Source: Nitrosomonas sp.
Lineage (GTDB): Bacteria; Pseudomonadota; Gammaproteobacteria; Burkholderiales; Nitrosomonadaceae
DNA: 6,763 bases
Reading direction: 5' to 3'
Assembly (NCBI GenBank): GCA_029881855.1
Contig: JAOULU010000092.1
Span: 1-6,763 of the forward strand
A program made the position numbers and the translations under genes. The notes beneath the pieces are model-generated. The model was not told where the DNA came from. It was given only the letters and a program-made list of their open reading frames with translations, and ran no database searches. Shown piece by piece: positions 1 to 6,385 of the stretch. Position 1 is the stretch's first letter; each line of letters begins with the position of its first letter.

Positions 1-740
1 AGTAATGGTATAGGCGTTAAATCCACGCTTGAGAATTTTTCTTGCAGCAAGAAAGTTTGTAACATTCTATCCGCAGCAACAATTTGTTCTGATAATGGTT
101 GGTTAAAGTATATTTCATCCACTTGCAAGATAATTCCTTTGCCTGTCATACCCAAATATGGATTCAGCGCTTTTTCATAGAGCCCATGACCAAAAACAAA
201 AAAACGCATTGTAGATAATACGGCTTCTCGCTGTTCCCAGAACAACTGCTTCCATTCATGTTTTTGTAATAATTTAACCAGATCTTCTCGACTACTTATT
301 ACCACGACCCCAGATTCATCAAACAATGTTGTCGCATCACGTAATGAACCACGTTGTTTTTGATTATTTTGCAACTCACGACACAGCTCATTAAAATGAA
401 CTTGATTAAGTACCGCCTTAGTCTGTGGAAATGTCATCCATACCAATGCATTAAAAAAATCATGCCAATTATGATGCCGTGTTGGCACCTCACCAGACAA
501 ATAAATTCTTGGTTCATACTGTTGCGTGAATTTGTCTACCTCAGTAGTTTGTTGAGATACAAAGCATACCGATTTATCTGAACATGTGATTATTGGCCTA
601 TCTGCCATCTGTTTTAATAAATCCAGATCCTCGACCGATGGCCAGTCAGAGAAATTACTGATGGCATTTTGTAACGGTTTAAAAGGACCAAAGATTGGCG
701 ATATATCCAGAAAACCTGGGTTCCAATTTTCTCTATTCAC
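1..740 (-). CDS. DUF3025 family protein, N-terminal 246 residues (C-terminus beyond left edge)
   Basis: The minus strand is open from a GTG at 740-738 to the left edge, giving 246 residues with no stop. An in-frame TGA lies two codons upstream of the GTG and the first in-frame ATG is about 45 codons further in, so GTG is the likely start, although no good Shine-Dalgarno precedes it. Recognisable DUF3025 features are 'WHDFFNALVWMTFPQTKAVLN' at about 92-112, split here only by its description as an aromatic-rich segment, 'RDATTLFDESG' at 134-144, and 'MRFFVFGHGLYEKALNPY' at 178-195. The family is of unknown function; I see no signal peptide or membrane segment, so it is probably cytoplasmic. 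The usual family length of roughly 250-280 residues (from memory) means only a short tail is missing. It is divergent from ppa across about 150 bp. Family assignment is confident; any role would be a guess. Confidence 0.85.
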   Translation of the reverse strand, partial: MNRENWNPGFLDISPIFGPFKPLQNAISNFSDWPSVEDLDLLKQMADRPIITCSDKSVCFVSQQTTEVDKFTQQYEPRIYLSGEVPTRHHNWHDFFNALVWMTFPQTKAVLNQVHFNELCRELQNNQKQRGSLRDATTLFDESGVVVISSREDLVKLLQKHEWKQLFWEQREAVLSTMRFFVFGHGLYEKALNPYLGMTGKGIILQVDEIYFNQPLSEQIVAADRMLQTFLLQEKFSSVDLTPIPL

Positions 741-795
741 TTGATATCAACAGCTAAATAGTCACAGCATTAATATGATAATAACACCGCAATCA

Positions 796-815
796 TCATT
801 ATCCTTAGATAATGA
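796..815. repeat. 8-bp perfect inverted repeat in the DUF3025-ppa divergent region
   Basis: Arms TCATTATC (796-803) and GATAATGA (808-815) are perfect reverse complements separated by CTTA. The centre lies roughly 60 bp upstream of the transcription start predicted from the ppa -10 box, a typical activator position. A further GATAAT is at 777-782. The half-sites resemble Fur hexamers but point the other way round from a classic Fur box, so the binding protein is unknown. A hairpin without regulatory role is possible. Confidence 0.4.
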
Positions 816-830
816 CAACTTTTCTAAAAC

Positions 831-858
831 CTGTTAATTTCTGTACTTCCACTATAAT
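831..858 (+). promoter_or_regulatory. Probable sigma-70 promoter of ppa
   Basis: A perfect -10 hexamer TATAAT lies at 853-858. The best -35 is the weak CTGTTA at 831-836 (three of six matches to TTGACA) with a 16-bp spacer. Transcription would start near 865 and give a leader of about 22 nt before the ppa ATG. The exact -10 and short leader support the call; the weak -35 suggests help from an activator or modest strength. Confidence 0.5.
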
Positions 859-887
859 TGTCGTCCCTATTTCTATCAATATAAAAT

Positions 888-1436
888 ATGAATCTAGATC
901 GCGTAAGCTCAGGTACAGACATACCCAATGATTTTAACGTCATTATAGAAATACCTATGAATGCAGATCCCATCAAATATGAAGTAGATAAAGAAACTGG
1001 CGCCATGTTTGTTGATCGCTTCATGTCAACATGTATGCATTATCCTTGTAACTATGGCTATATTCCACATACATTATCCGATGATGGTGATCCAGTTGAT
1101 GTCTTAGTTATTTCACCTGTTCCGCTCATTACCGGCGTAGTTGTTCGCTGCCGTCCGTTAGGTATGCTAAAGATGACGGATGAAGCGGGAGAAGATGCTA
1201 AGTTACTGGCTGTACCGATTAATAAGCTTTGCAATTTATACCAAGACATCAAATCGCATGAAGATTTACCTCGGCTCATCCGATCACAGATGTCCCACTT
1301 CTTTGAACACTATAAAGACCTAGAAGAAGGAAAATGGGTAAAAATAGAAGGCTGGGATGGCGTTGAAACAGCTGAAAAAGAAATCTTAGATGGCATTAAT
1401 CGCTATAACTGTGCCAAAGATAAGCCTATGTTCTAA
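888..1436 (+). CDS. ppa: Inorganic pyrophosphatase, family I (soluble)
   Basis: This 182-residue protein is a complete family I soluble pyrophosphatase, the cytoplasmic Mg2+-dependent enzyme that hydrolyses PPi to two phosphates and so pulls biosynthetic reactions forward. Catalytic and metal-binding positions known from the E. coli enzyme are all present, shifted by one: E21, K30, E32, R44, Y52, Y56, D66, D68, D71, D98, D103, K105, Y142 and K143. The signature 'DDGDPVDVL' is at 65-73 and 'EHYKDLE' at 140-146. The start at 888 fits the family, with about 20 residues before the conserved 'VIIEIP' strand; no clear Shine-Dalgarno precedes it. A perfect TATAAT sits 30 bp upstream and a strong hairpin terminator follows the stop, so it appears monocistronic. 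The short C-terminal tail after 'INRYN' is not notable. Nothing suggests loss of function. Confidence 0.97.
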   Translation: MNLDRVSSGTDIPNDFNVIIEIPMNADPIKYEVDKETGAMFVDRFMSTCMHYPCNYGYIPHTLSDDGDPVDVLVISPVPLITGVVVRCRPLGMLKMTDEAGEDAKLLAVPINKLCNLYQDIKSHEDLPRLIRSQMSHFFEHYKDLEEGKWVKIEGWDGVETAEKEILDGINRYNCAKDKPMF

Positions 1437-1443
1437 TTTAACC

Positions 1444-1481
1444 AAACCGCCGATTAATTAGTGTGTAATCGGCGGTTTCTT
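1444..1481. terminator. Strong rho-independent terminator, probably bidirectional, between ppa and the zinc-ribbon gene
   Basis: A 13-bp perfect stem pairs 1444-1456 (AAACCGCCGATTA) with 1466-1478 (TAATCGGCGGTTT) around a 9-nt loop. It begins 7 bp after the ppa stop and is followed by a T-rich run (TTTCTT) on the plus strand. On the minus strand the stem ends in TTT and runs into GGTTAAATTA, a poorer T-tract. The convergent gene ends at 1504, so the hairpin is well placed to stop transcription from both sides; termination on the minus strand is less certain. Confidence 0.9.
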
Positions 1482-1503
1482 AGCAAGGCATGTTTTATTC
1501 TTA

Positions 1504-1914
1504 CTACTTCGTCATATTAATCAATATAATATTGACTAAGATCATAATTCCACCAAGAATCAGCCAAGACTTTCCTGCTTTTTTAGCCTCCGGGTGATCC
1601 TTTCTCAGATAAGTAAAGCCCATAATGACTCCAATGATTGGCAAAATCAGTGTGCCAATGATAATAAAGATGTTTAATCCGCTAGATACAACAGGCTTAT
1701 CATTGATGACATCGACATCAGATTGAAAATCTATACCAGTAATCCGTTGATGATGATTGGGTTCTACAGCCGATTCGTTTGCCACTGAAGCAATAGGTTT
1801 CTCATTAGTGTCTTTCGTTGAAGTTAGCAATTCTTCACCGGATAAACTTTCCTTACAATTAATACAAAGTTCAGCTTGATCGGTATTTTCCGTACCACAT
1901 TTTGGGCAAAGCAT
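1504..1914 (-). CDS. Zinc-ribbon protein with two C-terminal transmembrane segments, function unknown
   Basis: The 136-residue product begins with a zinc ribbon: C3-x2-C6, ten residues, then C17-x2-C20 ('CPKCGTEN' followed by 'CINC'). Residues about 21-78 are polar, rich in S, T, E and D, and look disordered. Two hydrophobic segments follow, about 80-103 and 116-133, separated by a charged loop 'RKDHPEAKKAGK', so the protein is probably anchored in the inner membrane with the ribbon on one end. Such small zinc-ribbon membrane proteins are common and poorly characterised; I do not recognise a named family and assign no function. The start is supported by a Shine-Dalgarno AAGGA on the minus strand (1926-1922), 7 nt from the ATG. 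It converges on ppa across a shared terminator and has no operon partner in this window. Confidence 0.85.
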   Translation of the reverse strand: MLCPKCGTENTDQAELCINCKESLSGEELLTSTKDTNEKPIASVANESAVEPNHHQRITGIDFQSDVDVINDKPVVSSGLNIFIIIGTLILPIIGVIMGFTYLRKDHPEAKKAGKSWLILGGIMILVNIILINMTK

Positions 1915-2238
1915 AACAGGATCCTTATCGTACTTTTATATAATGATTACGTCTGGATAAATCATACAAGAGCACTAGTTTTTTGACTACCTGTTTTACA
2001 AAATACTTGGCGTGTTCATCATCAAAAGATATGATGTGTTATCGCATATCGAGGCACAACATTTGATAACAAAGCCACCTATTTATTGATAATCAAACTA
2101 AATGACTCGTTCAATCAAATAATAATACAAACATATGGAAAATTATTTCGCTATTTTAGAATAATTCACACCTAGATTGATAAAATACAAAATTCAAGTA
2201 GAAAAATATGTTAGTGTATCAATTAGCATATTCATTTC
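1915..2238. promoter_or_regulatory. Divergent intergenic region between the zinc-ribbon and hemerythrin genes
   Basis: This stretch of about 320 bp is AT-rich and holds no credible gene; the short frames I checked close quickly. Visible elements are the Shine-Dalgarno of the zinc-ribbon gene (1922-1926), an inverted repeat CATCAT (2017-2022) / ATGATG (2031-2036) with an 8-nt spacer, and the heptamer TTGATAA three times on the plus strand (2063-2069, 2086-2092, 2177-2183). The second copy is part of the palindrome TTGAT-A-ATCAA (2086-2096). A TAAAAT at 2181-2186 could be a -10 box for the hemerythrin gene, but no good -35 accompanies it. A TATAAA-like -10 for the minus-strand gene lies near 1936-1941, also without a -35. 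Confidence 0.45.
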
Positions 2239-2244
2239 AAGGAG
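2239..2244 (+). promoter_or_regulatory. Shine-Dalgarno that fixes the hemerythrin-domain start
   Basis: AAGGAG, a full match to the anti-Shine-Dalgarno complement, lies 5 nt upstream of the ATG at 2250. The same frame is open from an earlier ATG at 2208, but that one has no comparable ribosome binding site, and the protein family starts a few residues before the first metal-binding histidine, as the 2250 start does. Confidence 0.85.
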
Positions 2245-2249
2245 TTGTC

Positions 2250-2810
2250 ATGCACAAAATACAACGCCAGCTTCATGTCGATCACCATCATTTACAACGC
2301 TTATTGAATTGTTTAACTACTGAAATTGATTGCTATGATTTTGACAGTAAACGTGCCGCTGATTTAGCTGTGATACTCAGTGCATTAGACTATGTCGACA
2401 CCTATCCCGACAAATGGCATCACCCTTCTGAAGACATTATTTTTGATCGTCTATTAGAAAAAGATGTCAAAGAAAGCAAACTCATTGAGCAACTTAAACA
2501 AGAACATAAAGAGATTATTCTAGAAACAGGAAAAATCCACCAATTATTTGACATGGTTGCAAACGACTGTATTGTACCGGCAGATGAGTTGCTGGGTGGC
2601 GCACGTCACTTTATTACGCTTCAACGCAAGCACCTTGAAAAAGAAAATGAGTTTGTTTACCCTTTGATGGATGTATTATTTGATGCTGAAGAATGGAAAG
2701 CCATTGAGTCCGAAATAAAGATTCAGGATGACCCACTTTTTAAGAAACAGTCTAAAAAAGAATTTGAACACCTCTACCAATATATTCTAGATTTAGAAAA
2801 CGAACATTAA
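2250..2810 (+). CDS. Hemerythrin HHE cation-binding domain protein
   Basis: The 186-residue product is a helical hemerythrin-type protein, a family that binds a non-heme di-iron centre and is used in bacteria for handling or sensing O2, NO, peroxide or iron. The expected ligands are visible in order: 'DHHH' at 11-14 (likely H12), 'HHPSED' at 57-62 with H57-x3-E61, 'QEH' with H86, and 'KHLEKE' with H128-x3-E132. 'YPDKWHHPSED' and the following 'IIFDRLLE' match the common stand-alone bacterial HHE subgroup. There is no signal peptide, membrane segment or fused signalling domain, so it is presumably cytoplasmic. I chose the start at 2250 rather than the in-frame ATG at 2208 because of the AAGGAG site. 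It is convergent with lptC and has no operon partner. Domain assignment is firm; the physiological ligand cannot be read from sequence. Confidence 0.9.
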   Translation: MHKIQRQLHVDHHHLQRLLNCLTTEIDCYDFDSKRAADLAVILSALDYVDTYPDKWHHPSEDIIFDRLLEKDVKESKLIEQLKQEHKEIILETGKIHQLFDMVANDCIVPADELLGGARHFITLQRKHLEKENEFVYPLMDVLFDAEEWKAIESEIKIQDDPLFKKQSKKEFEHLYQYILDLENEH

Positions 2811-2898
2811 GTAGTGCTTACTCTAGAAACACCAAAGACCCATGGCCACTAAATGAAGCATCAAGTACAGCTCATTTCATCAAATATTAGCCTGTATT

Positions 2899-3459
2899 TC
2901 AATCATTGACTGCTTTCACTTGCGACAACAACTCTACCATACCAGTATTATTATCAAGCATCAGACCTATCGCGTTAACTGTGGTACTTAACCGAGAAAC
3001 CGTCACAAACTGATCTGTTTTGACAAGATTATCATCAGGTATCAAATGAAGCGAATTTGTTATTAACGTGAGCAGATTTTTATCATCATCTGCACCTCTC
3101 AATACTGTTACACCCCCCGTTAGATAAATATTCTCAGCATCCCCAACCAACTTAGCCTGCTCAGCAAATAAACGCATCAATGGTGCATTAGGCTCCGTAT
3201 TAATAAAGCTCGTACGTTCCAGCTGGGTAACATCTTCTTCCCGATAATAAAACATTTTCTCAGCAAGAAAAGTTCGGCGTGTATCGCGCTGATAATCCAT
3301 ACGAATACCAGAAAGGTTCTCCACAATATAATCTGGATCATGACGCAGATTATCTGGCATAAACGATTGCGGTTGAGTTGCTTTATCTAGCCAGTATGTT
3401 AATAGAACAAGACAGAAGAAAACAATCAAAGGAAAACTTATATGTAGGCGTTTAAACAT
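2899..3459 (-). CDS. lptC: LPS export ABC transporter periplasmic protein LptC
   Basis: The 186-residue product has one N-terminal membrane anchor (about 9-24, after 'MFKRLH') and then a periplasmic beta-strand domain, the architecture of LptC. In the Lpt machine LptC sits on the LptB2FG transporter and passes lipopolysaccharide to LptA across the periplasm. Support comes from 'RHDPDYIVENLSG' at 39-51, which resembles betaproteobacterial LptC, and from the beta-jellyroll pattern with 'AENIYLTGGVTVLRG' at 108-122, 'LIPDDNLVKTD' at 139-149 and the 'NAIGLMLDNNTGMVELL' strand pair at 162-178. Length is normal. In most proteobacteria lptC lies in a kdsD-kdsC-lptC-lptA-lptB cluster; here it is alone, flanked by a convergent hemerythrin gene and a divergent nadA. 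No Shine-Dalgarno precedes the ATG, and a strong -10 box lies only 8 bp upstream. A later start would destroy the anchor. Confidence 0.88.
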   Translation of the reverse strand: MFKRLHISFPLIVFFCLVLLTYWLDKATQPQSFMPDNLRHDPDYIVENLSGIRMDYQRDTRRTFLAEKMFYYREEDVTQLERTSFINTEPNAPLMRLFAEQAKLVGDAENIYLTGGVTVLRGADDDKNLLTLITNSLHLIPDDNLVKTDQFVTVSRLSTTVNAIGLMLDNNTGMVELLSQVKAVND

Positions 3460-3466
3460 TTTTAAA

Positions 3467-3475
3467 ATTATACCA
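3467..3475 (-). promoter_or_regulatory. Extended -10 promoter immediately upstream of lptC
   Basis: Read on the minus strand, 3475-3467 is TGGTATAAT, a perfect extended -10 (TGn plus TATAAT). No good -35 is present, which is normal for extended -10 promoters. The usual spacing puts the transcription start at about 3460, one base before the lptC ATG at 3459, so the message would be leaderless or nearly so. Confidence 0.5.
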
Positions 3476-3774
3476 GAACTCGCATTTAATCTTTTGCAGC
3501 ACTCAAACTACGACCATAGTAATGATTATTGCGCAATCAATAAAGATTCATAACAAAGAGATCATAGATTTAGCCACTGTAATTTACACCTTAAATCTTT
3601 ACACTTGTTAACAAAACTTATAATTCCAAGCGTGAATATGGTAATGTGCGGTTTTGACTAATTACTCTTAAAGAATTAAAGAAGCATTAATAGTCTCGTT
3701 AGAGTCTCTAATGATTAATCATCATTCATTTGATACGGAGCTAATTAACATCTTCTTGAGAGAAAATAACTGTA
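3476..3774. promoter_or_regulatory. Divergent lptC-nadA intergenic region with promoter and palindromes
   Basis: No gene is visible in this AT-rich gap of about 300 bp. Plus-strand elements toward nadA are TTTACA (3598-3603) and a perfect TATAAT (3619-3624) with a short 15-bp spacer, and a separate TTGACT (3654-3659) followed 17 bp later only by the poor TAAAGA. Use of the first would give a leader of about 145 nt. Within that leader are a direct repeat AGTCTC (3692-3697, 3703-3708) and the 12-bp perfect palindrome ATGATTAATCAT (3711-3722). A second palindrome, ATTGCGCAAT, is at 3528-3537. I recognise no known NAD-regulator operator or riboswitch in it. Confidence 0.45.
3711..3722. repeat. 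12-bp perfect palindrome upstream of nadA
   Basis: ATGATTAATCAT reads identically on both strands and lies 52 bp before the nadA ATG, just after two AGTCTC repeats. If the TATAAT at 3619-3624 is the nadA promoter, the palindrome is in the leader, a plausible repressor site. It has an even centre, so it is not a standard Fur box (odd centre). Chance is a real alternative in such AT-rich DNA. Confidence 0.3.
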
Positions 3775-4872
3775 ATGCATGCAGAAGCTTTAGAATTTGA
3801 TTTATATAATCAACTACAGGATGAAACCTGTGCGCAACGAATTATTACCGCAAAAAAAACATTAGGAAAACGTGCGGTCATTCTGGCTCATCATTATCAA
3901 CGTGCTGATGTTTACCAACATGCTGACCTGACGGGTGATTCCTTAAAACTATCATATCTTGCGGCACAAACTGATGCCGATTACTTGGTTTTTTGTGGCG
4001 TGCATTTTATGGCTGAAGTTGCGGATATTCTTTCTAGCCCCGCCCAAATTGCGATTTTACCTGATATGTCTGCGGGTTGTTCGATGGCTGACATGGCCAA
4101 TCTTGCAAAGGTAGAACACTCCTGGCGCGAACTTGCAGAGATATTAGAGCCCGAAGAAACTATCACACCTGTCACTTATATTAACTCAGCTGCAGATCTA
4201 AAGTCTTTCTGCGGAGAACATGGTGGAATTGTTTGTACGTCTAGCAATGCAGGAAAGATTTTACAATGGTCGTTTAATCAGCGAGAAAAAGTTTTGTTTT
4301 TCCCTGATCAACACCTAGGGCGCTGGAACGGGTATAAGCTTGGCCTATCACCTGAAGAAATGCCCGTATGGGATTTTGATGAGCCTATGGGTGGCCTTAC
4401 CCCTGAGCAAATAAGAAAAGCCAAAATTTTATTGTGGAAAGGCTATTGTTCTGTACATCAAATGTTCCAACCGCAACACATTCAACGTTTTCGTGAACAA
4501 CACCCTGACGGAATAGTCATCTCACATCCAGAATGTAATTATGAAGTGTGTGAAGCTTCAGATTATGTTGGCTCCACCGAATACATTATTAATACCATTG
4601 CAAACGCCAAACCCAATACGCGTTGGCTAGTCGGCACAGAGTTGAATCTTGTCAGCCGCATCACGGAAGAATTTAAACCGCAAGGTAAAATCATACAATT
4701 TATGTCACCAATGGTTTGCATGTGTTCAACTATGGCACGAATCGATCCGCAACATCTTGCTTGGGCTTTGGAAAATCTTGTGAATGGTAATATTGTCAAT
4801 CAGATTCAAGTACCAGAAGATGAAGCCAAAAAGGCAAAACTTGCATTAAATAGAATGCTTAGTGTGTCTTAA
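3775..4872 (+). CDS. nadA: Quinolinate synthase A, [4Fe-4S] enzyme
   Basis: This 365-residue protein is a complete NadA, which condenses iminoaspartate (made by NadB) with dihydroxyacetone phosphate to give quinolinate in de novo NAD synthesis. Diagnostic segments are 'AHHYQ' at 38-42, 'GDSLKLS' at 54-60, 'FCGVHFMAE' at 73-81, 'GCSMADM' at 101-107, 'TYINS' at 134-138, 'TSSNA' at 155-159, 'FPDQHLGR' at 176-183, 'HPEC' at 251-254 and 'STEY' at 267-270. The three expected iron-sulfur ligands are C102, C225 in 'WKGYCSVHQ', and C317 in 'CMCSTM' (C315 is next to it). An in-frame TGA six codons upstream restricts the start to this ATG; the Shine-Dalgarno is weak (GAGAG around 3758). It is slightly longer than the E. 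coli enzyme. Neither nadB nor nadC is adjacent, so it seems to be a single-gene unit, divergent from lptC. Confidence 0.97.
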   Translation: MHAEALEFDLYNQLQDETCAQRIITAKKTLGKRAVILAHHYQRADVYQHADLTGDSLKLSYLAAQTDADYLVFCGVHFMAEVADILSSPAQIAILPDMSAGCSMADMANLAKVEHSWRELAEILEPEETITPVTYINSAADLKSFCGEHGGIVCTSSNAGKILQWSFNQREKVLFFPDQHLGRWNGYKLGLSPEEMPVWDFDEPMGGLTPEQIRKAKILLWKGYCSVHQMFQPQHIQRFREQHPDGIVISHPECNYEVCEASDYVGSTEYIINTIANAKPNTRWLVGTELNLVSRITEEFKPQGKIIQFMSPMVCMCSTMARIDPQHLAWALENLVNGNIVNQIQVPEDEAKKAKLALNRMLSVS

Positions 4873-4954
4873 GGAAAATCAGATTTATAACATTTAAAAA
4901 ATACTGGTTCTAATATTCATGTAAATTGCAGGCAACTTCAATGATTGGTGAGAA

Positions 4955-5144
4955 ATGTCTAATGATATTCTAGTCAGACACACTTGGCTTAACCGAGGTT
5001 TTTGAATCTATTAGCGGTAGGTCATCTCGCAGTTCTCTTTCTGGCTTGCCTATATTACGTCAAGAACGCATTTTTGTTAGCGGCTTTCAGGTTAAAAAAC
5101 GCACGTTCATCACAGCCATTCTTGGTCAAAAATTTATATCATGA
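4955..5144 (+). pseudogene. Possible decayed small gene between nadA and the cardiolipin synthase
   Basis: In the 299-bp gap after nadA, an ATG at 4955 with a purine-rich GGTGAG just upstream starts a frame that closes after 16 codons (TGA 5003-5005). The +1 frame is then open from 4974 to a TGA at 5142-5144, 56 codons, with no ATG or GTG start. Its translation has a protein-like composition, with segments such as 'LGLTEVFESISG' and 'LPILRQERIFVSGFQVKKR'. One frame change between about 4971 and 5000 would join the two into a product of about 60 residues. The segment also looks less AT-rich than neighbouring gaps. I recognise no family. It may be a frameshifted or decayed gene, a sequencing error in a real small gene, or chance openness. 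Confidence 0.25.
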
Positions 5145-5171
5145 GGCACTGTCTAATAGAATCATTCGATT

Positions 5172-6374
5172 ATGACTCTCCCACATTTCATTGGCGGTAA
5201 TACCGTCACCTTACTACATAATGGAATTGAATATTTTTCGGCTCTGGAAAATGCAATTAATATTACACAACAAGATATCTATCTTGAAACATACATTTTT
5301 GCAAATGATCGAGTTGGCATTAGAATCGCGGCCGCATTAAAAGGTGCAGCACAGCGAGGTGTAGCAGTACACCTACTAATTGATGGTTTTGGTTCTTATC
5401 AACTACCCCAATCAACCATTCAAGATATGCTTAATGCTGGTGTACGTGTACTTATTTTCAGACAAGAAAATTTATTCTCCAAGCTACATAAGTACCGCCT
5501 ACGTCGTATGCATAGAAAACTAGCTGTACTTGATGCACATACTGCATTTGTTGGCGGTATCAACATCATTGATGATCTAGACAATCCTGAGAAATTATCC
5601 CCACGTTTTGATTATGCGGTCTTAATTAAAGGCCCGTTGTTGGCAGAAATTTATACTGCTGCACGTTATCTATGGAAACAAGTGGCATGGGCACACTTAA
5701 AAAAGAATTGGATCAGTCAGGCCAAATTACACCAATATTTTAAAACTGATGGCAAACAACAGGCGGCATTCCTCATACGCGACAACTTCCGTCATCGCCA
5801 TGATATTGAACAAGCTTATCTTAATGCAATTAATCATGCACAGCACGAAATCATCATTGCTAGCGCATATTTTTTGCCCGGTAATAAATTCTGTCAGGCG
5901 TTAAATAATGCAGCCCAGCGTGGTGTAAATATTGAACTGTTATTGCAGGGAAGAGTTGAATATCGTTTACAACACTATGCTACACATGCTTTATATGGCA
6001 ACTTACTTGATGCTGGTATTAAAATATACGAATACACTAAAAGCTATCTACATGCCAAAGTCGCTGTCATTGACAAACATTGGGCCACTGTTGGTTCTTC
6101 TAATATAGACCCTTTTAGCTTGTTTCTTGCACGCGAAGCCAATATTATTATTGATGATCATACATTCGCTCAAAAATTAATCTCAAGCCTGAGATTAGCA
6201 GTTATTGAAGAATCTGAACCAATAGCACGATCAGATTGGGAAAAAGAATCATGGATAAAGCACTCAATCTACTGGGCCAGTTACTACACCTTATATTATT
6301 TACAGAGTCTACTAGGCTATGGGCAACATAGTAATAAGCACCAAAGTTCAGGCAAACTGAATGAGAGGGAATAA
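5172..6374 (+). CDS. clsB: Cardiolipin synthase, ClsB-like phospholipase D superfamily
   Basis: The 400-residue product has the two HKD catalytic motifs of the phospholipase D superfamily: H114-R-K116-x4-D121, followed by 'AFVGG', and H294-A-K296-x4-D301, followed by 'ATVGSSN'. These histidines and lysines carry out phosphatidyl transfer; cardiolipin synthases of this type join two phosphatidylglycerols into cardiolipin and glycerol at the inner membrane. The N-terminus ('GGNTVTLLHNGIEYFSALENAI', described at 8-29) goes straight into the catalytic domain with no paired membrane helices, as in ClsB (YbhO) rather than ClsA, and total length is close to E. coli ClsB. 'RRMHRK' around the first motif also fits ClsB. 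An in-frame TAG five codons upstream limits the start to this ATG, which lacks a clear Shine-Dalgarno. A Sua5-type gene follows after 11 bp. ClsC or another PLD transferase is a less likely alternative. Confidence 0.85.
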   Translation: MTLPHFIGGNTVTLLHNGIEYFSALENAINITQQDIYLETYIFANDRVGIRIAAALKGAAQRGVAVHLLIDGFGSYQLPQSTIQDMLNAGVRVLIFRQENLFSKLHKYRLRRMHRKLAVLDAHTAFVGGINIIDDLDNPEKLSPRFDYAVLIKGPLLAEIYTAARYLWKQVAWAHLKKNWISQAKLHQYFKTDGKQQAAFLIRDNFRHRHDIEQAYLNAINHAQHEIIIASAYFLPGNKFCQALNNAAQRGVNIELLLQGRVEYRLQHYATHALYGNLLDAGIKIYEYTKSYLHAKVAVIDKHWATVGSSNIDPFSLFLAREANIIIDDHTFAQKLISSLRLAVIEESEPIARSDWEKESWIKHSIYWASYYTLYYLQSLLGYGQHSNKHQSSGKLNERE

Positions 6375-6385
6375 TTTCTATACTA

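Noticed and set aside
354..581. 75-codon plus-strand open frame
   Set aside because: It lies antisense inside the DUF3025 coding region, whose family motifs are clear; the plus-strand product has no recognisable pattern.
2208..2249. 14-residue N-terminal extension of the hemerythrin protein from the ATG at 2208
   Set aside because: The AAGGAG at 2239-2244 is ideally placed for the ATG at 2250, and the earlier ATG has no comparable ribosome site.
2851..2877. Hairpin AAATGA(A)GC / GCTCATTT between the hemerythrin gene and lptC as a shared terminator
   Set aside because: The stem is AT-rich with a bulge and a 10-nt loop, and no T-tract follows on either strand.
3654..3682. TTGACT at 3654-3659 as the -35 box of a nadA promoter
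   Set aside because: The best hexamer 17 bp later is TAAAGA, only three of six matches; the TATAAT at 3619-3624 is the better candidate.
4956..5157. 8-bp direct repeat TGTCTAAT at 4956-4963 and 5150-5157, possibly target-site duplication of a small insertion
   Set aside because: The enclosed segment has no terminal inverted repeats, and an 8-mer repeated within a few hundred AT-rich bases is expected by chance fairly often.
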